A stretch of DNA of 7,987 nt from Candidatus Onthocola stercoravium (GTDB lineage: Bacteria > Bacillota_I > Bacilli_A > RF39 > UBA660): NCBI GenBank assembly GCA_018711775.1, contig DVHV01000142.1, positions 1-7,987 on the forward strand. The letters run 5' to 3'. The notes beneath the pieces are model-generated. The model was not told where the DNA came from. It saw nothing but the letters and a program-made list of their open reading frames with translations, and did not search any database. The position numbers were made by a program, and so were the translations under genes. Positions within the stretch are counted from its first letter, which is position 1. Every line of letters starts with the position of its first letter. Positions 1 through 6,214 of this stretch are shown in pieces.

Positions 1-1072
1 ATCTTGTAATATTTAAACCAACTTGAAAAATTGGATTAATGAACGGAAAAATAAAAGTAATAATTGCTAAAGGAAAAATAATTATTGATATCCAAGGAAC
101 AAATATCATATTTACTAATATTGATAATAAATTAACTTCATAATTAATATAAGCACTTATTGGTAGACTATATAAAAAAGAAATAGTACTCATTTTAAAT
201 AATTTACTAAAATAATTCCCAGTTATTTTATCACTATTATAAATTATTCCTCCACAAACAACAAATGAATAAATAAAACCTAAATCATAAATAATAAACG
301 GATTAATTAGAACCAAAATAAAGGCTGTTACAAATAAAACTTGTAAATTAGAATAATTGAATTTTCCTATTTTATTTATACTATTAAAAATAAAAAAGAT
401 TATTGCTCGACATACCGCCGCTTGGAAACCGATGAGAAAACCAAAAAAGATTAAAATAGCACTTAAAATTATTAATTTAGGTATATCCTTAAACTTTTTT
501 AAAAGAAAAGAAAAGACCATGAGTAATACAGCAACATGAGAACCGGATATTGCTAGTAAATGACTTGTTCCATTTATTTGATAATTTTCATATTCTTCAC
601 TACTTACTAATGATTTATCTCCCAAAACTAACACTAATAAATAATCACCATTTTCTAAATTATAAGCTCTTTTTATCAAATAATCTTTTATTTTATCTAA
701 AAAGTTATTGTTATTTTTTATATCATAATTATCTACATCAAACAAATAAAAAATCTTTTGATTATATAGATAATTCTTATAATTAAAATTATTAGGAACA
801 GTATTATTCATTGGTTCCTTCAATGTTCCATTTGCCAAAATACTGTTCCCAACTTCAATATTTTTTAATAAATACAACTTTTCATCTTCAGTTTTAGTAT
901 AATATGTGGCAATTACATCTTCTTGAGCAGTTATAGTCATTTGTAATTTATTACCATTAATACTATATTCTTTTATTCTACCGATCAATTTTGTTTCATT
1001 GCCACTATAAACAGATTCATATTTAATAATAACTGTAAATATTAAAACATAAATAACCATAAAAAGCATCAT
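1..1072 (-). CDS. comEC: ComEC/Rec2 DNA-uptake channel (C-terminus beyond window)
   Basis: This is a polytopic membrane protein that carries transforming single-stranded DNA across the cytoplasmic membrane. About 357 codons are present and the frame stays open at the left edge. From the start it shows a short N-terminal membrane segment, then a soluble region of about 125 residues resembling the ComEC N-terminal OB-like domain (DUF4131), with a PNNFNYKNYL stretch in the usual place. The competence-family core follows: HLLAISGSHVAVLL, a conserved CRA segment, and NPFIIYDLGFIYSF, which matches the family's NP-x-D-x-GF-x-SF signature. The C-terminal metallo-beta-lactamase-like domain of longer ComEC proteins would lie outside the window, so its presence is unknown. 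I chose ATG 1072. An in-frame GTG at 1084 would add four residues and starts 4 nt after the comEA stop. No strong Shine-Dalgarno is visible, which suggests coupling to comEA translation. Confidence 0.93.
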   Translation of the reverse strand, partial: MMLFMVIYVLIFTVIIKYESVYSGNETKLIGRIKEYSINGNKLQMTITAQEDVIATYYTKTEDEKLYLLKNIEVGNSILANGTLKEPMNNTVPNNFNYKNYLYNQKIFYLFDVDNYDIKNNNNFLDKIKDYLIKRAYNLENGDYLLVLVLGDKSLVSSEEYENYQINGTSHLLAISGSHVAVLLMVFSFLLKKFKDIPKLIILSAILIFFGFLIGFQAAVCRAIIFFIFNSINKIGKFNYSNLQVLFVTAFILVLINPFIIYDLGFIYSFVVCGGIIYNSDKITGNYFSKLFKMSTISFLYSLPISAYINYEVNLLSILVNMIFVPWISIIIFPLAIITFIFPFINPIFQVGLNITR

Positions 1073-1088
1073 TATTAAAAACACAATG

Positions 1089-1790
1089 TTACACCGTAAT
1101 ATAATTTTTAAGTTGTTCAAATGTTGCATCGCCAATTCCACTCACATTTTTTAAGTCTTCAATTGTCTTAAAAAAACCAAATTCATTCCGATAAGTAACA
1201 ATTTTTGTTGCCTTTGACTCTCCAATTCCTGGAAGTTCAGTAAGCTCTGCCACTGTTGCCAAATTAATATTAATAAGAGCATTACTAGCTTCAGATGAAT
1301 CGTCAGTATCTACCGAATTACCATCACTAGTTATAATACTTACATTATCTTTAGTATCAATATAATAAGAATCGTTTGTAGTATTAATATTACTACTTGA
1401 GCCACTACTTTTATTATTCTTTTTATATTCTGATTCACTAAATACATAAATTACTAACTCATCTTCTACTCTCTTACTTAAATTAATATTATCGGTATAA
1501 GCATCTTCCTTAAAACCTCCAGCCATGATAATAGCATCATTAATAATATTGGTATCATGCATTTCATATACACCAGGACTATTAACTGCACCTTTGACTT
1601 CTACATAAATTACTTTTTGATTATCATAAGCCTCTTCATCCGCTGAAATCAAATGTGCCTCAAAAGAATCACAAAAGCATTCTTCTTTTGCATTTACTTC
1701 ATAAACTAAATAAATGCTTAAAGCCACTATCAATATACTCAAAAATATTAAAATGCCCATCACAAGCAACTTATTATTAAGTATCTTCAT
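1089..1790 (-). CDS. comEA: ComEA-like DNA receptor: membrane anchor, SLBB and helix-hairpin-helix domains
   Basis: Membrane-anchored competence protein that binds double-stranded DNA outside the membrane and passes it to the ComEC channel. It is 233 residues from ATG 1790. One membrane helix lies at about residues 8-30, followed by a CFC pair at 38-40. An SLBB-type domain spans about 59-116 (VEVKGAVNSPGVYEM, IIMAGGF). A Ser/Asn/Asp-rich linker runs from about 119 to 170. A C-terminal double helix-hairpin-helix covers about 173-233, with hairpins ELPGIGESKA and NVSGIGDATF. Length and domain order match Gram-positive ComEA. An upstream in-frame TTG at 1796 lies only 3 nt after the AAAGGAGG site (1800-1807), whereas ATG 1790 is 9 nt from it, so the ATG is preferred. 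comEC follows within 4-16 nt, indicating one operon. The terminator just upstream implies a promoter in 1808-1852, but I see no convincing -35/-10 pair there. Confidence 0.95.
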   Translation of the reverse strand: MKILNNKLLVMGILIFLSILIVALSIYLVYEVNAKEECFCDSFEAHLISADEEAYDNQKVIYVEVKGAVNSPGVYEMHDTNIINDAIIMAGGFKEDAYTDNINLSKRVEDELVIYVFSESEYKKNNKSSGSSSNINTTNDSYYIDTKDNVSIITSDGNSVDTDDSSEASNALININLATVAELTELPGIGESKATKIVTYRNEFGFFKTIEDLKNVSGIGDATFEQLKNYITV

Positions 1791-1852
1791 AACCAAAATC
1801 CTCCTTTCACTTATATATATTGTGATAAGAGGTCGATTTCCTTTTTTATTTT

Positions 1853-1889
1853 AAAAAAAATATACAAATTTTAATTTATTTGTATATTT
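1853..1889 (-). terminator. Intrinsic terminator of sepM
   Basis: A perfect 12-bp AT-rich inverted repeat (1858-1869 with 1878-1889) has an 8-nt loop and is followed on the - strand by a run of eight T (1853-1860). It begins 1 nt after the sepM stop codon and separates sepM from comEA-comEC. The stem has few G-C pairs, so it may be leaky. Confidence 0.8.
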
Positions 1890-1890
1890 G

Positions 1891-2895
1891 TTAGTTTTCT
1901 AAATATTCTAATGCTTCATCAAACGTTGCAACCCCATGGATTTCGATATCTAAATCAAACTCTTCTTTAACACTTAAAGCTTCTTTATAATTTTCCATTG
2001 GGCACAAAAATATTTCAGCATCACTTTTAACGGCTCCCAAAATCTTGTATTTTACACCATCAATTGCTCCAATAGTTCCATCTAAAGAAATAGTTCCTGT
2101 GCCAACGATAGTTCGACCTTTTGTAATATCTTCATCAGTAATGGCATTATAAATTGCCAAAGTTAACATGAGTCCTCCACTAGAACCCGATTCACTAGCT
2201 TTAGTAGCAACAGAAATTTCTGGATTAGTTTCATATTCATAAGTTGTTAAAAAAGAAACTCCAACTTTTAAACCATCTTCTGTATTATATATTTTGGCAC
2301 TACATTCTTTTTCCTTACCATTACGGTTAACTAAAAAAGTAATTGAATCACCTTCATTTTTGCTATTTACAATTTCTCGTAACTCTGCAACATCATTAAC
2401 CTCTATACCATCCGCCGTTAAAAGTTCGTCATAAATTTCCAAATCGGTATCGGCATCATCAGATATATAAACAATGTTATTTACTTCTCTAGTAATATTT
2501 AGTTCTTTCCCAGCCTTTTCATAGGCTAAAATAGTTGCATTATCAATTGATGATTGCATATACAATTTTTCAAGTTCTAATAATTCATCAACCGATTCAT
2601 CCGGAGCAGTAATCTCACTACTTTTTACTAAATCCCAGTTAGGTAAACAATAAGAAAGTAAAATCATTGGTAATGTTCCTTTAACCAAAGAAACATAACT
2701 CATATTTAAAGATCCTTCAGTATCTCTAGAGTTTTCTACCTCAATTCTATCCTCCAAATTAACTATCCCACCTGGAGTATATATGACAAAAGGAAATTCA
2801 TAAAAAAACAGAAAAATAATGATACCCCAAATAATTAAGAATTTATAATTTTCAACAATAAAATTTTTAACATTTGAATATAATTTATTAAACAA
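1891..2895 (-). CDS. sepM: SepM/YlbL-family membrane PDZ serine protease with Lon-type catalytic domain
   Basis: Membrane-anchored, outward-facing serine protease of the YlbL/SepM family. Relatives process secreted peptides (SepM in streptococci trims the competence signal peptide) or act in envelope quality control (YlbL in Bacillus). The 334-residue protein has one membrane helix (about 19-37), the family motif PFVIYTPGG (35-43), a degenerate PDZ region (about 140-205) and a C-terminal Lon S16 protease domain (about 210-334). The likely catalytic Ser is S239 in GSSGGLM (Lon GPSAGLM-like) and the likely Lys is K284 in GAIDGVKYKILGA, so the Ser-Lys dyad looks intact. The start is TTG at 2895. 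It lies 5 nt from an AGGTGA site that is part of a longer AGGTGATC match to the 16S 3' end, and no ATG exists before the membrane helix. A TATAAT at 2912-2917 (-) is a possible -10. The gene is divergent from spoVV. Its real substrate cannot be told from sequence. Confidence 0.93.
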   Translation of the reverse strand: MFNKLYSNVKNFIVENYKFLIIWGIIIFLFFYEFPFVIYTPGGIVNLEDRIEVENSRDTEGSLNMSYVSLVKGTLPMILLSYCLPNWDLVKSSEITAPDESVDELLELEKLYMQSSIDNATILAYEKAGKELNITREVNNIVYISDDADTDLEIYDELLTADGIEVNDVAELREIVNSKNEGDSITFLVNRNGKEKECSAKIYNTEDGLKVGVSFLTTYEYETNPEISVATKASESGSSGGLMLTLAIYNAITDEDITKGRTIVGTGTISLDGTIGAIDGVKYKILGAVKSDAEIFLCPMENYKEALSVKEEFDLDIEIHGVATFDEALEYLEN

Positions 2896-2935
2896 TTAGA
2901 TCACCTAATTAATTATAGCAAAAAAGGGGATTGTT

Positions 2936-3757
2936 ATGAAAAGAAATTTCATCTATTTGACAATTCTTATACTAATTTTTTTAATTTTTAAGAATTATTC
3001 AATTGTTTTATCAAGTAGTATTAATGCTGTAGAACTTTGGTTATATAAAGTTTTTCCTTATTTATTTATCATGATTATTATTAATGATACATTAATTAAT
3101 TTAGATTTTGAAAGAGTTTTTACTAGTACAAGTATCTATGTACTAATAATGTCTTTATTAAGTGGTAGTCCTACATCAGCAGTTATAATAGATAATTTAT
3201 ATAAACAAGGAAAAATAAGCAAAAATAATGCTAATATTACTCTCATGTTTACATACTTTGCTAATCCTCTATTTCTATATACAATGTTAAATAGTATATT
3301 CAATTCAATTAATATTACAATAAAACTTATGATTATCCATTATTTAAGTAATATTATTATCTATCTTATTTTCAAAAAGAAACTTGAATATACACCTACC
3401 ATAACTAATAATTCTAAATTTGATATTGCTAGTTCAATAAAAAAAGCTATGACAACGACAACAATGGTTCTCGGAGCCATAACTTTTTATCTAGTTATAA
3501 GTGATATATTACAATTAAATATTTTTCTACGAGGTCTTTTAGAAATGACCCAAGGTTTAAATTCTCTTATTAACCTAAACCTTGCTAACAAAGAAATTAT
3601 AGCCATTATTTTTATATCCTTCGGCGGTCTATCAATTCATACTCAAGTAAAATGTATTTTGGATGATTCAACATTAGAATATAAATATTTTTTTAAAGGC
3701 CGAATTTATCAAACATTAATTGCCACTATTCTAACAATCATTACCCAAACAATTTAG
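2936..3757 (+). CDS. spoVV: SpoVV (YlbJ)-like sporulation membrane transporter
   Basis: Polytopic membrane protein of the YlbJ/SpoVV family. In Bacillus, SpoVV in the outer forespore membrane takes dipicolinic acid from the mother cell toward the forespore, and the family carries the nucleoside-recognition Gate-type fold. Signature segments are LLSGSPTSA (74-82), followed by a DNLYKQGKIS turn, FANPLFLY (108-115), GLLEMTQGL (200-208) and FGGLSIHTQV (229-238). About seven or eight hydrophobic segments are visible. At 273 residues it is clearly shorter than the roughly 400-residue Bacillus protein, although both hallmark halves are present. AAGGGGA 5 nt before ATG 2936 supports the start. Only 40 bp separate it from divergent sepM, so its promoter must overlap the sepM start region; no clear sigma-E site was found. 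Its last 27 bp overlap the convergent pilin-like gene. Confidence 0.88.
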   Translation: MKRNFIYLTILILIFLIFKNYSIVLSSSINAVELWLYKVFPYLFIMIIINDTLINLDFERVFTSTSIYVLIMSLLSGSPTSAVIIDNLYKQGKISKNNANITLMFTYFANPLFLYTMLNSIFNSINITIKLMIIHYLSNIIIYLIFKKKLEYTPTITNNSKFDIASSIKKAMTTTTMVLGAITFYLVISDILQLNIFLRGLLEMTQGLNSLINLNLANKEIIAIIFISFGGLSIHTQVKCILDDSTLEYKYFFKGRIYQTLIATILTIITQTI

Positions 3758-4285
3758 TGTATTTGCTGTAAAATCTTGAGCATTGCCAATATAACTTATA
3801 CTTATATCATCTATAGGATTATTAAATTCTTTATCATTTCTTTCATTTAAAGTATGAACTTCTATATCAATAGTCATAGTAAAAATATTTTGATCTTTAG
3901 TATAATATACATCTGCCAAATTAACATAAATACTACATTCATCCATATCCCAAGCCCGGATATCTCCTCCACTATTAGTGTATTCTAATGTATTACTACT
4001 AGCTCTAATCACTGAACTCGTATTGTCAGAAAATTGAAAAGTTACAACTAATAAATCTTCATTACTACCACTATCACTAATACCTACCAAAGTTTTACTT
4101 AATAAATCATTATTTATTGTTCGAAGTATTTCAACTCTAGTTATTTGATTATTCTTTGCATAAGTTGTATTAGTTTCTGCATTATTAAGTTCAATCAACA
4201 ACTTTACCATAAAAACTAAAACTACAGAAATTAAGGCTATACTTACGATCACTTCCGCTAAAGTCACACCTTTTTTATTAAGCAT
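3731..4285 (-). CDS. Type IV pilin-like protein with Glu5 (third gene of the trio)
   Basis: A 184-residue pilin- or pseudopilin-like protein. The N-terminus MLNKKG-VTLAE has the prepilin peptidase site after G6 and Glu at mature position 5 (E11), followed by one hydrophobic helix to about residue 31. The rest is a soluble beta-rich domain with TFQFSDNTSSVIRASSN, which recalls the strands of GspJ/ComGF-type minor pilins. Three cysteines (C117, C179, C184) could form a disulphide outside the cell. The start is ATG 4285, 6 nt after GAGGTG (4292-4297) and 3 nt from the preceding stop, so translation is probably coupled. The final 27 bp run antisense to the end of spoVV, and I see no terminator. 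Assignment to a named minor pilin is not possible from sequence alone. Confidence 0.82.
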   Translation of the reverse strand: MLNKKGVTLAEVIVSIALISVVLVFMVKLLIELNNAETNTTYAKNNQITRVEILRTINNDLLSKTLVGISDSGSNEDLLVVTFQFSDNTSSVIRASSNTLEYTNSGGDIRAWDMDECSIYVNLADVYYTKDQNIFTMTIDIEVHTLNERNDKEFNNPIDDISISYIGNAQDFTANTLNCLGNDC

Positions 4286-4288
4286 ATT

Positions 4289-5185
4289 TTACACCTCAAT
4301 CCTATACGGAGAAGCCGAAGAACCATCCCCACTAACATATCTTAATCTTCCATTTAAATAGAATGTTGGTCTAATTTGATAGGCAGTAGTAACTACATTA
4401 TTTGCTAAAGTCCCACTATTTGTCAAATAATAAGCCCTATTATCATAATTACTAACCCTAGTAATAAACCACGTAGTTTGATTATTATGAAGCCAATTAG
4501 AATTTCCATTAATTGGCCCTACATAATTAGTAGTAACAGTAGCATATGCATAATCTGATACATACATAAGTCCAACTTTAGCTGCAATATAAGTATCACT
4601 TCGATTATTTCCTACCTCTACATCATAAATGTTAAAAGCCTTATTACTTGAATATGAGCTACTAAATCCTCCAACATACCAATTACTATTAACGATAGCA
4701 TTGCGCCATGAATCTTCAAAACTATTCAAAAATTCACTATTTAAATAATTATAAATACTCGATGTCTCATAAACATTAGAAGCACTCGAACTATAAGCTT
4801 GAGAACTAATAGCAGTATTTTTCACCACTTTAATCTTGCCATCAATTACTCCAATGATTCGGTACAAGTTATTTGTTGGACATGTTGTTGCATCACTTCC
4901 AAAACATATATAATTATTTGGATTTGCTCCAATATATCTGTATGAATTATCCAAAGCACCTTCACTCAAAGAACTATCATGATAAACTAACCCCAACTCT
5001 TCACTATGTCCGATTAAATAGCGAGTCAAATTATCATCCGATAACTCTGCTTTAACTTCTTCTTTAAATTTATTCAACAAAACTCTATTATTTACTAAAT
5101 CACTAACTATAAACAATAATATAAGCAAAATAATTAAAAAGAAAGAATAAACAACTGATGTTGAAATAAAACCTTTATTATTCAT
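4289..5185 (-). CDS. Pilin-like N-terminus lacking Glu5, with large DUF6273-like C-terminal domain
   Basis: A 298-residue secreted or membrane-held protein. The N-terminus MNNKG-FISTS looks like a prepilin signal with cleavage after G5, but mature position 5 is Ser (S10) instead of Glu. A long hydrophobic helix (about 11-31) and an amphipathic extension (to about 50) follow. From about residue 80 there is a globular domain: RYIGANPNNYICFG, NLYRIIGVIDGKIKVVK, IYNYLNSEF, WYVGG, GLMYVSDYAYA, TTWFITRV and AYQIRPTFYLNGRLRYVSGDG, ending SPYRI. This pattern resembles the DUF6273-type domain, which I associate with C-type-lectin/FGE-like folds in surface and variable proteins; the fold is inferred. 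C94 and C102 may pair. It starts at ATG 5185, 3 nt after an AGGTGA site that overlaps the TAG stop of the upstream pilin gene. The combination of no Glu5 and the largest globular domain parallels GspK, the tip pseudopilin of type II secretion. Confidence 0.82.
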   Translation of the reverse strand: MNNKGFISTSVVYSFFLIILLILLFIVSDLVNNRVLLNKFKEEVKAELSDDNLTRYLIGHSEELGLVYHDSSLSEGALDNSYRYIGANPNNYICFGSDATTCPTNNLYRIIGVIDGKIKVVKNTAISSQAYSSSASNVYETSSIYNYLNSEFLNSFEDSWRNAIVNSNWYVGGFSSSYSSNKAFNIYDVEVGNNRSDTYIAAKVGLMYVSDYAYATVTTNYVGPINGNSNWLHNNQTTWFITRVSNYDNRAYYLTNSGTLANNVVTTAYQIRPTFYLNGRLRYVSGDGSSASPYRIEV

Positions 5186-5192
5186 AAATCAC

Positions 5193-5780
5193 CTAAATAC
5201 CTAAAGAAGCATAATAAGAATTACAATTAGCACCAATTCCTGGAATACATTTTGTAATTCGTCCGCTCTCACTATTCTGAGAATATTCTATAACTAGATA
5301 ATAGTCATAAGAAGTATCATTTAATGATCTAATATAATTTTGCATATTATAGCTTAAATTTTCTATAGAATTTTTACATTTTAAAGAATCACCATCATAA
5401 CCAATATCACAATCTTCAAGAATCTGCGAATCAAGTAAAATCATTTGATTAACATTAAAATTAGTAAATATATTTTCTAAAGATAGCTGCATATTTTGAG
5501 CTCTTTGCTCTGCAGTAAACATACTATTAAAAGACGGTCCAATAGTAACAGTGTAAGAATCACTAAATGAATACCGTTTAATATCATTAATATTCGTATT
5601 GTTTTCCAAAAAATTTCTAATATAATTTGTTCTATAAACATAGGATAAATCATCATAATTAAGTCTTGCCTCTTCCCTATTAATTATAGTACTATATGAA
5701 TTATATAAATATAGCAACGACGTTGTTAATACTACTACTGTTACAATAGTTTCTATAATAACAAATCCCTTTTTATTCAT
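5193..5780 (-). CDS. Type IV pilin-like protein with Glu5 (first gene of the trio)
   Basis: A 195-residue pilin- or pseudopilin-like protein and first gene of the operon. MNKKG-FVIIE gives a prepilin peptidase site after G5 and Glu at mature position 5 (E10). A hydrophobic helix runs to about residue 29, followed by a charged helix (REEARLNYDDLSYVYRT). The remaining region is soluble, with a DYYLVIEYS strand near 159-167 and four cysteines (C124, C135, C178, C186) that could form two disulphides. The start is ATG 5780, 9 nt after AAGGAGA (5790-5796). An upstream in-frame TTG at 5813 would add 11 residues before the MNKKG signal and has no suitably placed ribosome site, so it is rejected. The next gene begins 7 nt after the stop. 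A promoter candidate lies at 5844-5872. Confidence 0.84.
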   Translation of the reverse strand: MNKKGFVIIETIVTVVVLTTSLLYLYNSYSTIINREEARLNYDDLSYVYRTNYIRNFLENNTNINDIKRYSFSDSYTVTIGPSFNSMFTAEQRAQNMQLSLENIFTNFNVNQMILLDSQILEDCDIGYDGDSLKCKNSIENLSYNMQNYIRSLNDTSYDYYLVIEYSQNSESGRITKCIPGIGANCNSYYASLGI

Positions 5781-5800
5781 ATTTACTAGTCTCCTTACTG

Positions 5801-5837
5801 GAACAAAAGCCAATCATGTCCTTACTACTTTTTGTTC
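5801..5837 (-). repeat. Inverted repeat in the leader of the pilin operon
   Basis: Eight bases at 5801-5808 (GAACAAAA) pair perfectly with 5830-5837 (TTTTGTTC) across a 21-nt spacer. In the - strand transcript this would form a hairpin near the predicted 5' end, upstream of the AAGGAGA site. It could protect or regulate the mRNA, or it could be a chance match in AT-rich DNA. Confidence 0.35.
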
Positions 5838-5843
5838 ACCTTT

Positions 5844-5872
5844 ATTATAAACTATTTATATACATTTTTAAA
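5844..5872 (-). promoter_or_regulatory. Candidate sigma-A-type promoter of the pilin operon
   Basis: On the - strand there is TTTAAA (5867-5872), a 17-nt spacer and a perfect TATAAT (5844-5849). Transcription would start near 5837, giving a leader of about 57 nt before ATG 5780. The -10 is consensus and the -35 matches 4 of 6. AT-rich sequence makes chance hits likely, but spacing and location fit well. Confidence 0.55.
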
Positions 5873-5989
5873 CCCTCAAACATTATATTTTCATTTAAAT
5901 TAATATTTGAACATGTAACAAATCATGCTCCTGATTTTATTCAAAAAATCAATCATCAAAAATATACATATAATATCATAGGTGATATC

Positions 5990-6175
5990 ATGTATCCATG
6001 TAGAAGACCCGGCGGAGGACTTACAATAATACTTTTATTTATTCTATCAATTCTCATTTTTTATCAACTAATAATTACTTTTATTCTACCATTTAGATGG
6101 AATATTTTTGTACTACTAATAGAAATATTTTTCTTTTTCTTCTTATTATGTAGAATTATTTGGCCACGTTACTAA
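5990..6175 (+). CDS. 61-residue two-helix membrane protein of unknown function
   Basis: I do not recognise this protein. It begins MYPCRRPGGG, a Cys/Arg/Pro/Gly-rich head. Two hydrophobic segments follow (about 11-33 and 40-55), separated by PFRWN, and it ends CRIIWPRY. The start at ATG 5990 is supported by an AGGTGAT site 3 nt upstream, the same arrangement as at the middle pilin gene. A longer in-frame ATG at 5816 lacks a ribosome site and would cover the pilin promoter, so it is rejected. TATAAT at 5969-5974 could be a -10. The containing CATATAAT (5967-5974) also resembles a sigma-E -10, without a convincing -35. The gene is divergent from the pilin operon and is followed within 5 nt by a strong hairpin terminator, which supports a real transcription unit. 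Confidence 0.65.
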   Translation: MYPCRRPGGGLTIILLFILSILIFYQLIITFILPFRWNIFVLLIEIFFFFFLLCRIIWPRY

Positions 6176-6179
6176 CCAA

Positions 6180-6211
6180 AAACCTCGTTTCTATATCAAA
6201 AAACGAGGTTT
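6180..6211. terminator. Bidirectional terminator between the small membrane gene and the ysxE-like gene
   Basis: A perfect 11-bp stem (6180-6190 with 6201-6211, core ACCTCGT/ACGAGGT) has a 10-nt loop. It lies 4 nt after the + strand stop (6173-6175) and 3 nt after the - strand stop at 6215. The - strand has a five-T run overlapping the stem base (6178-6182), while the + strand tail is only weakly T-rich. It fits both convergent genes. Confidence 0.8.
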
Positions 6212-6214
6212 ATA

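Noticed and set aside
357..786. Two + strand open frames (60 and 78 codons)
   Set aside because: They lie antisense to comEC, whose frame is open throughout with clear family motifs; the predicted peptides are low-complexity hydrophobic translations of AT-rich DNA.
4873..5055. A 60-codon + strand frame
   Set aside because: Antisense shadow of the middle pilin-like gene with no ribosome site and no recognisable features.
5816..5989. N-terminal extension of the small membrane protein by 58 codons
   Set aside because: No ribosome site precedes ATG 5816, the extension would cover the pilin promoter and leader, and ATG 5990 has a good AGGTGAT site.
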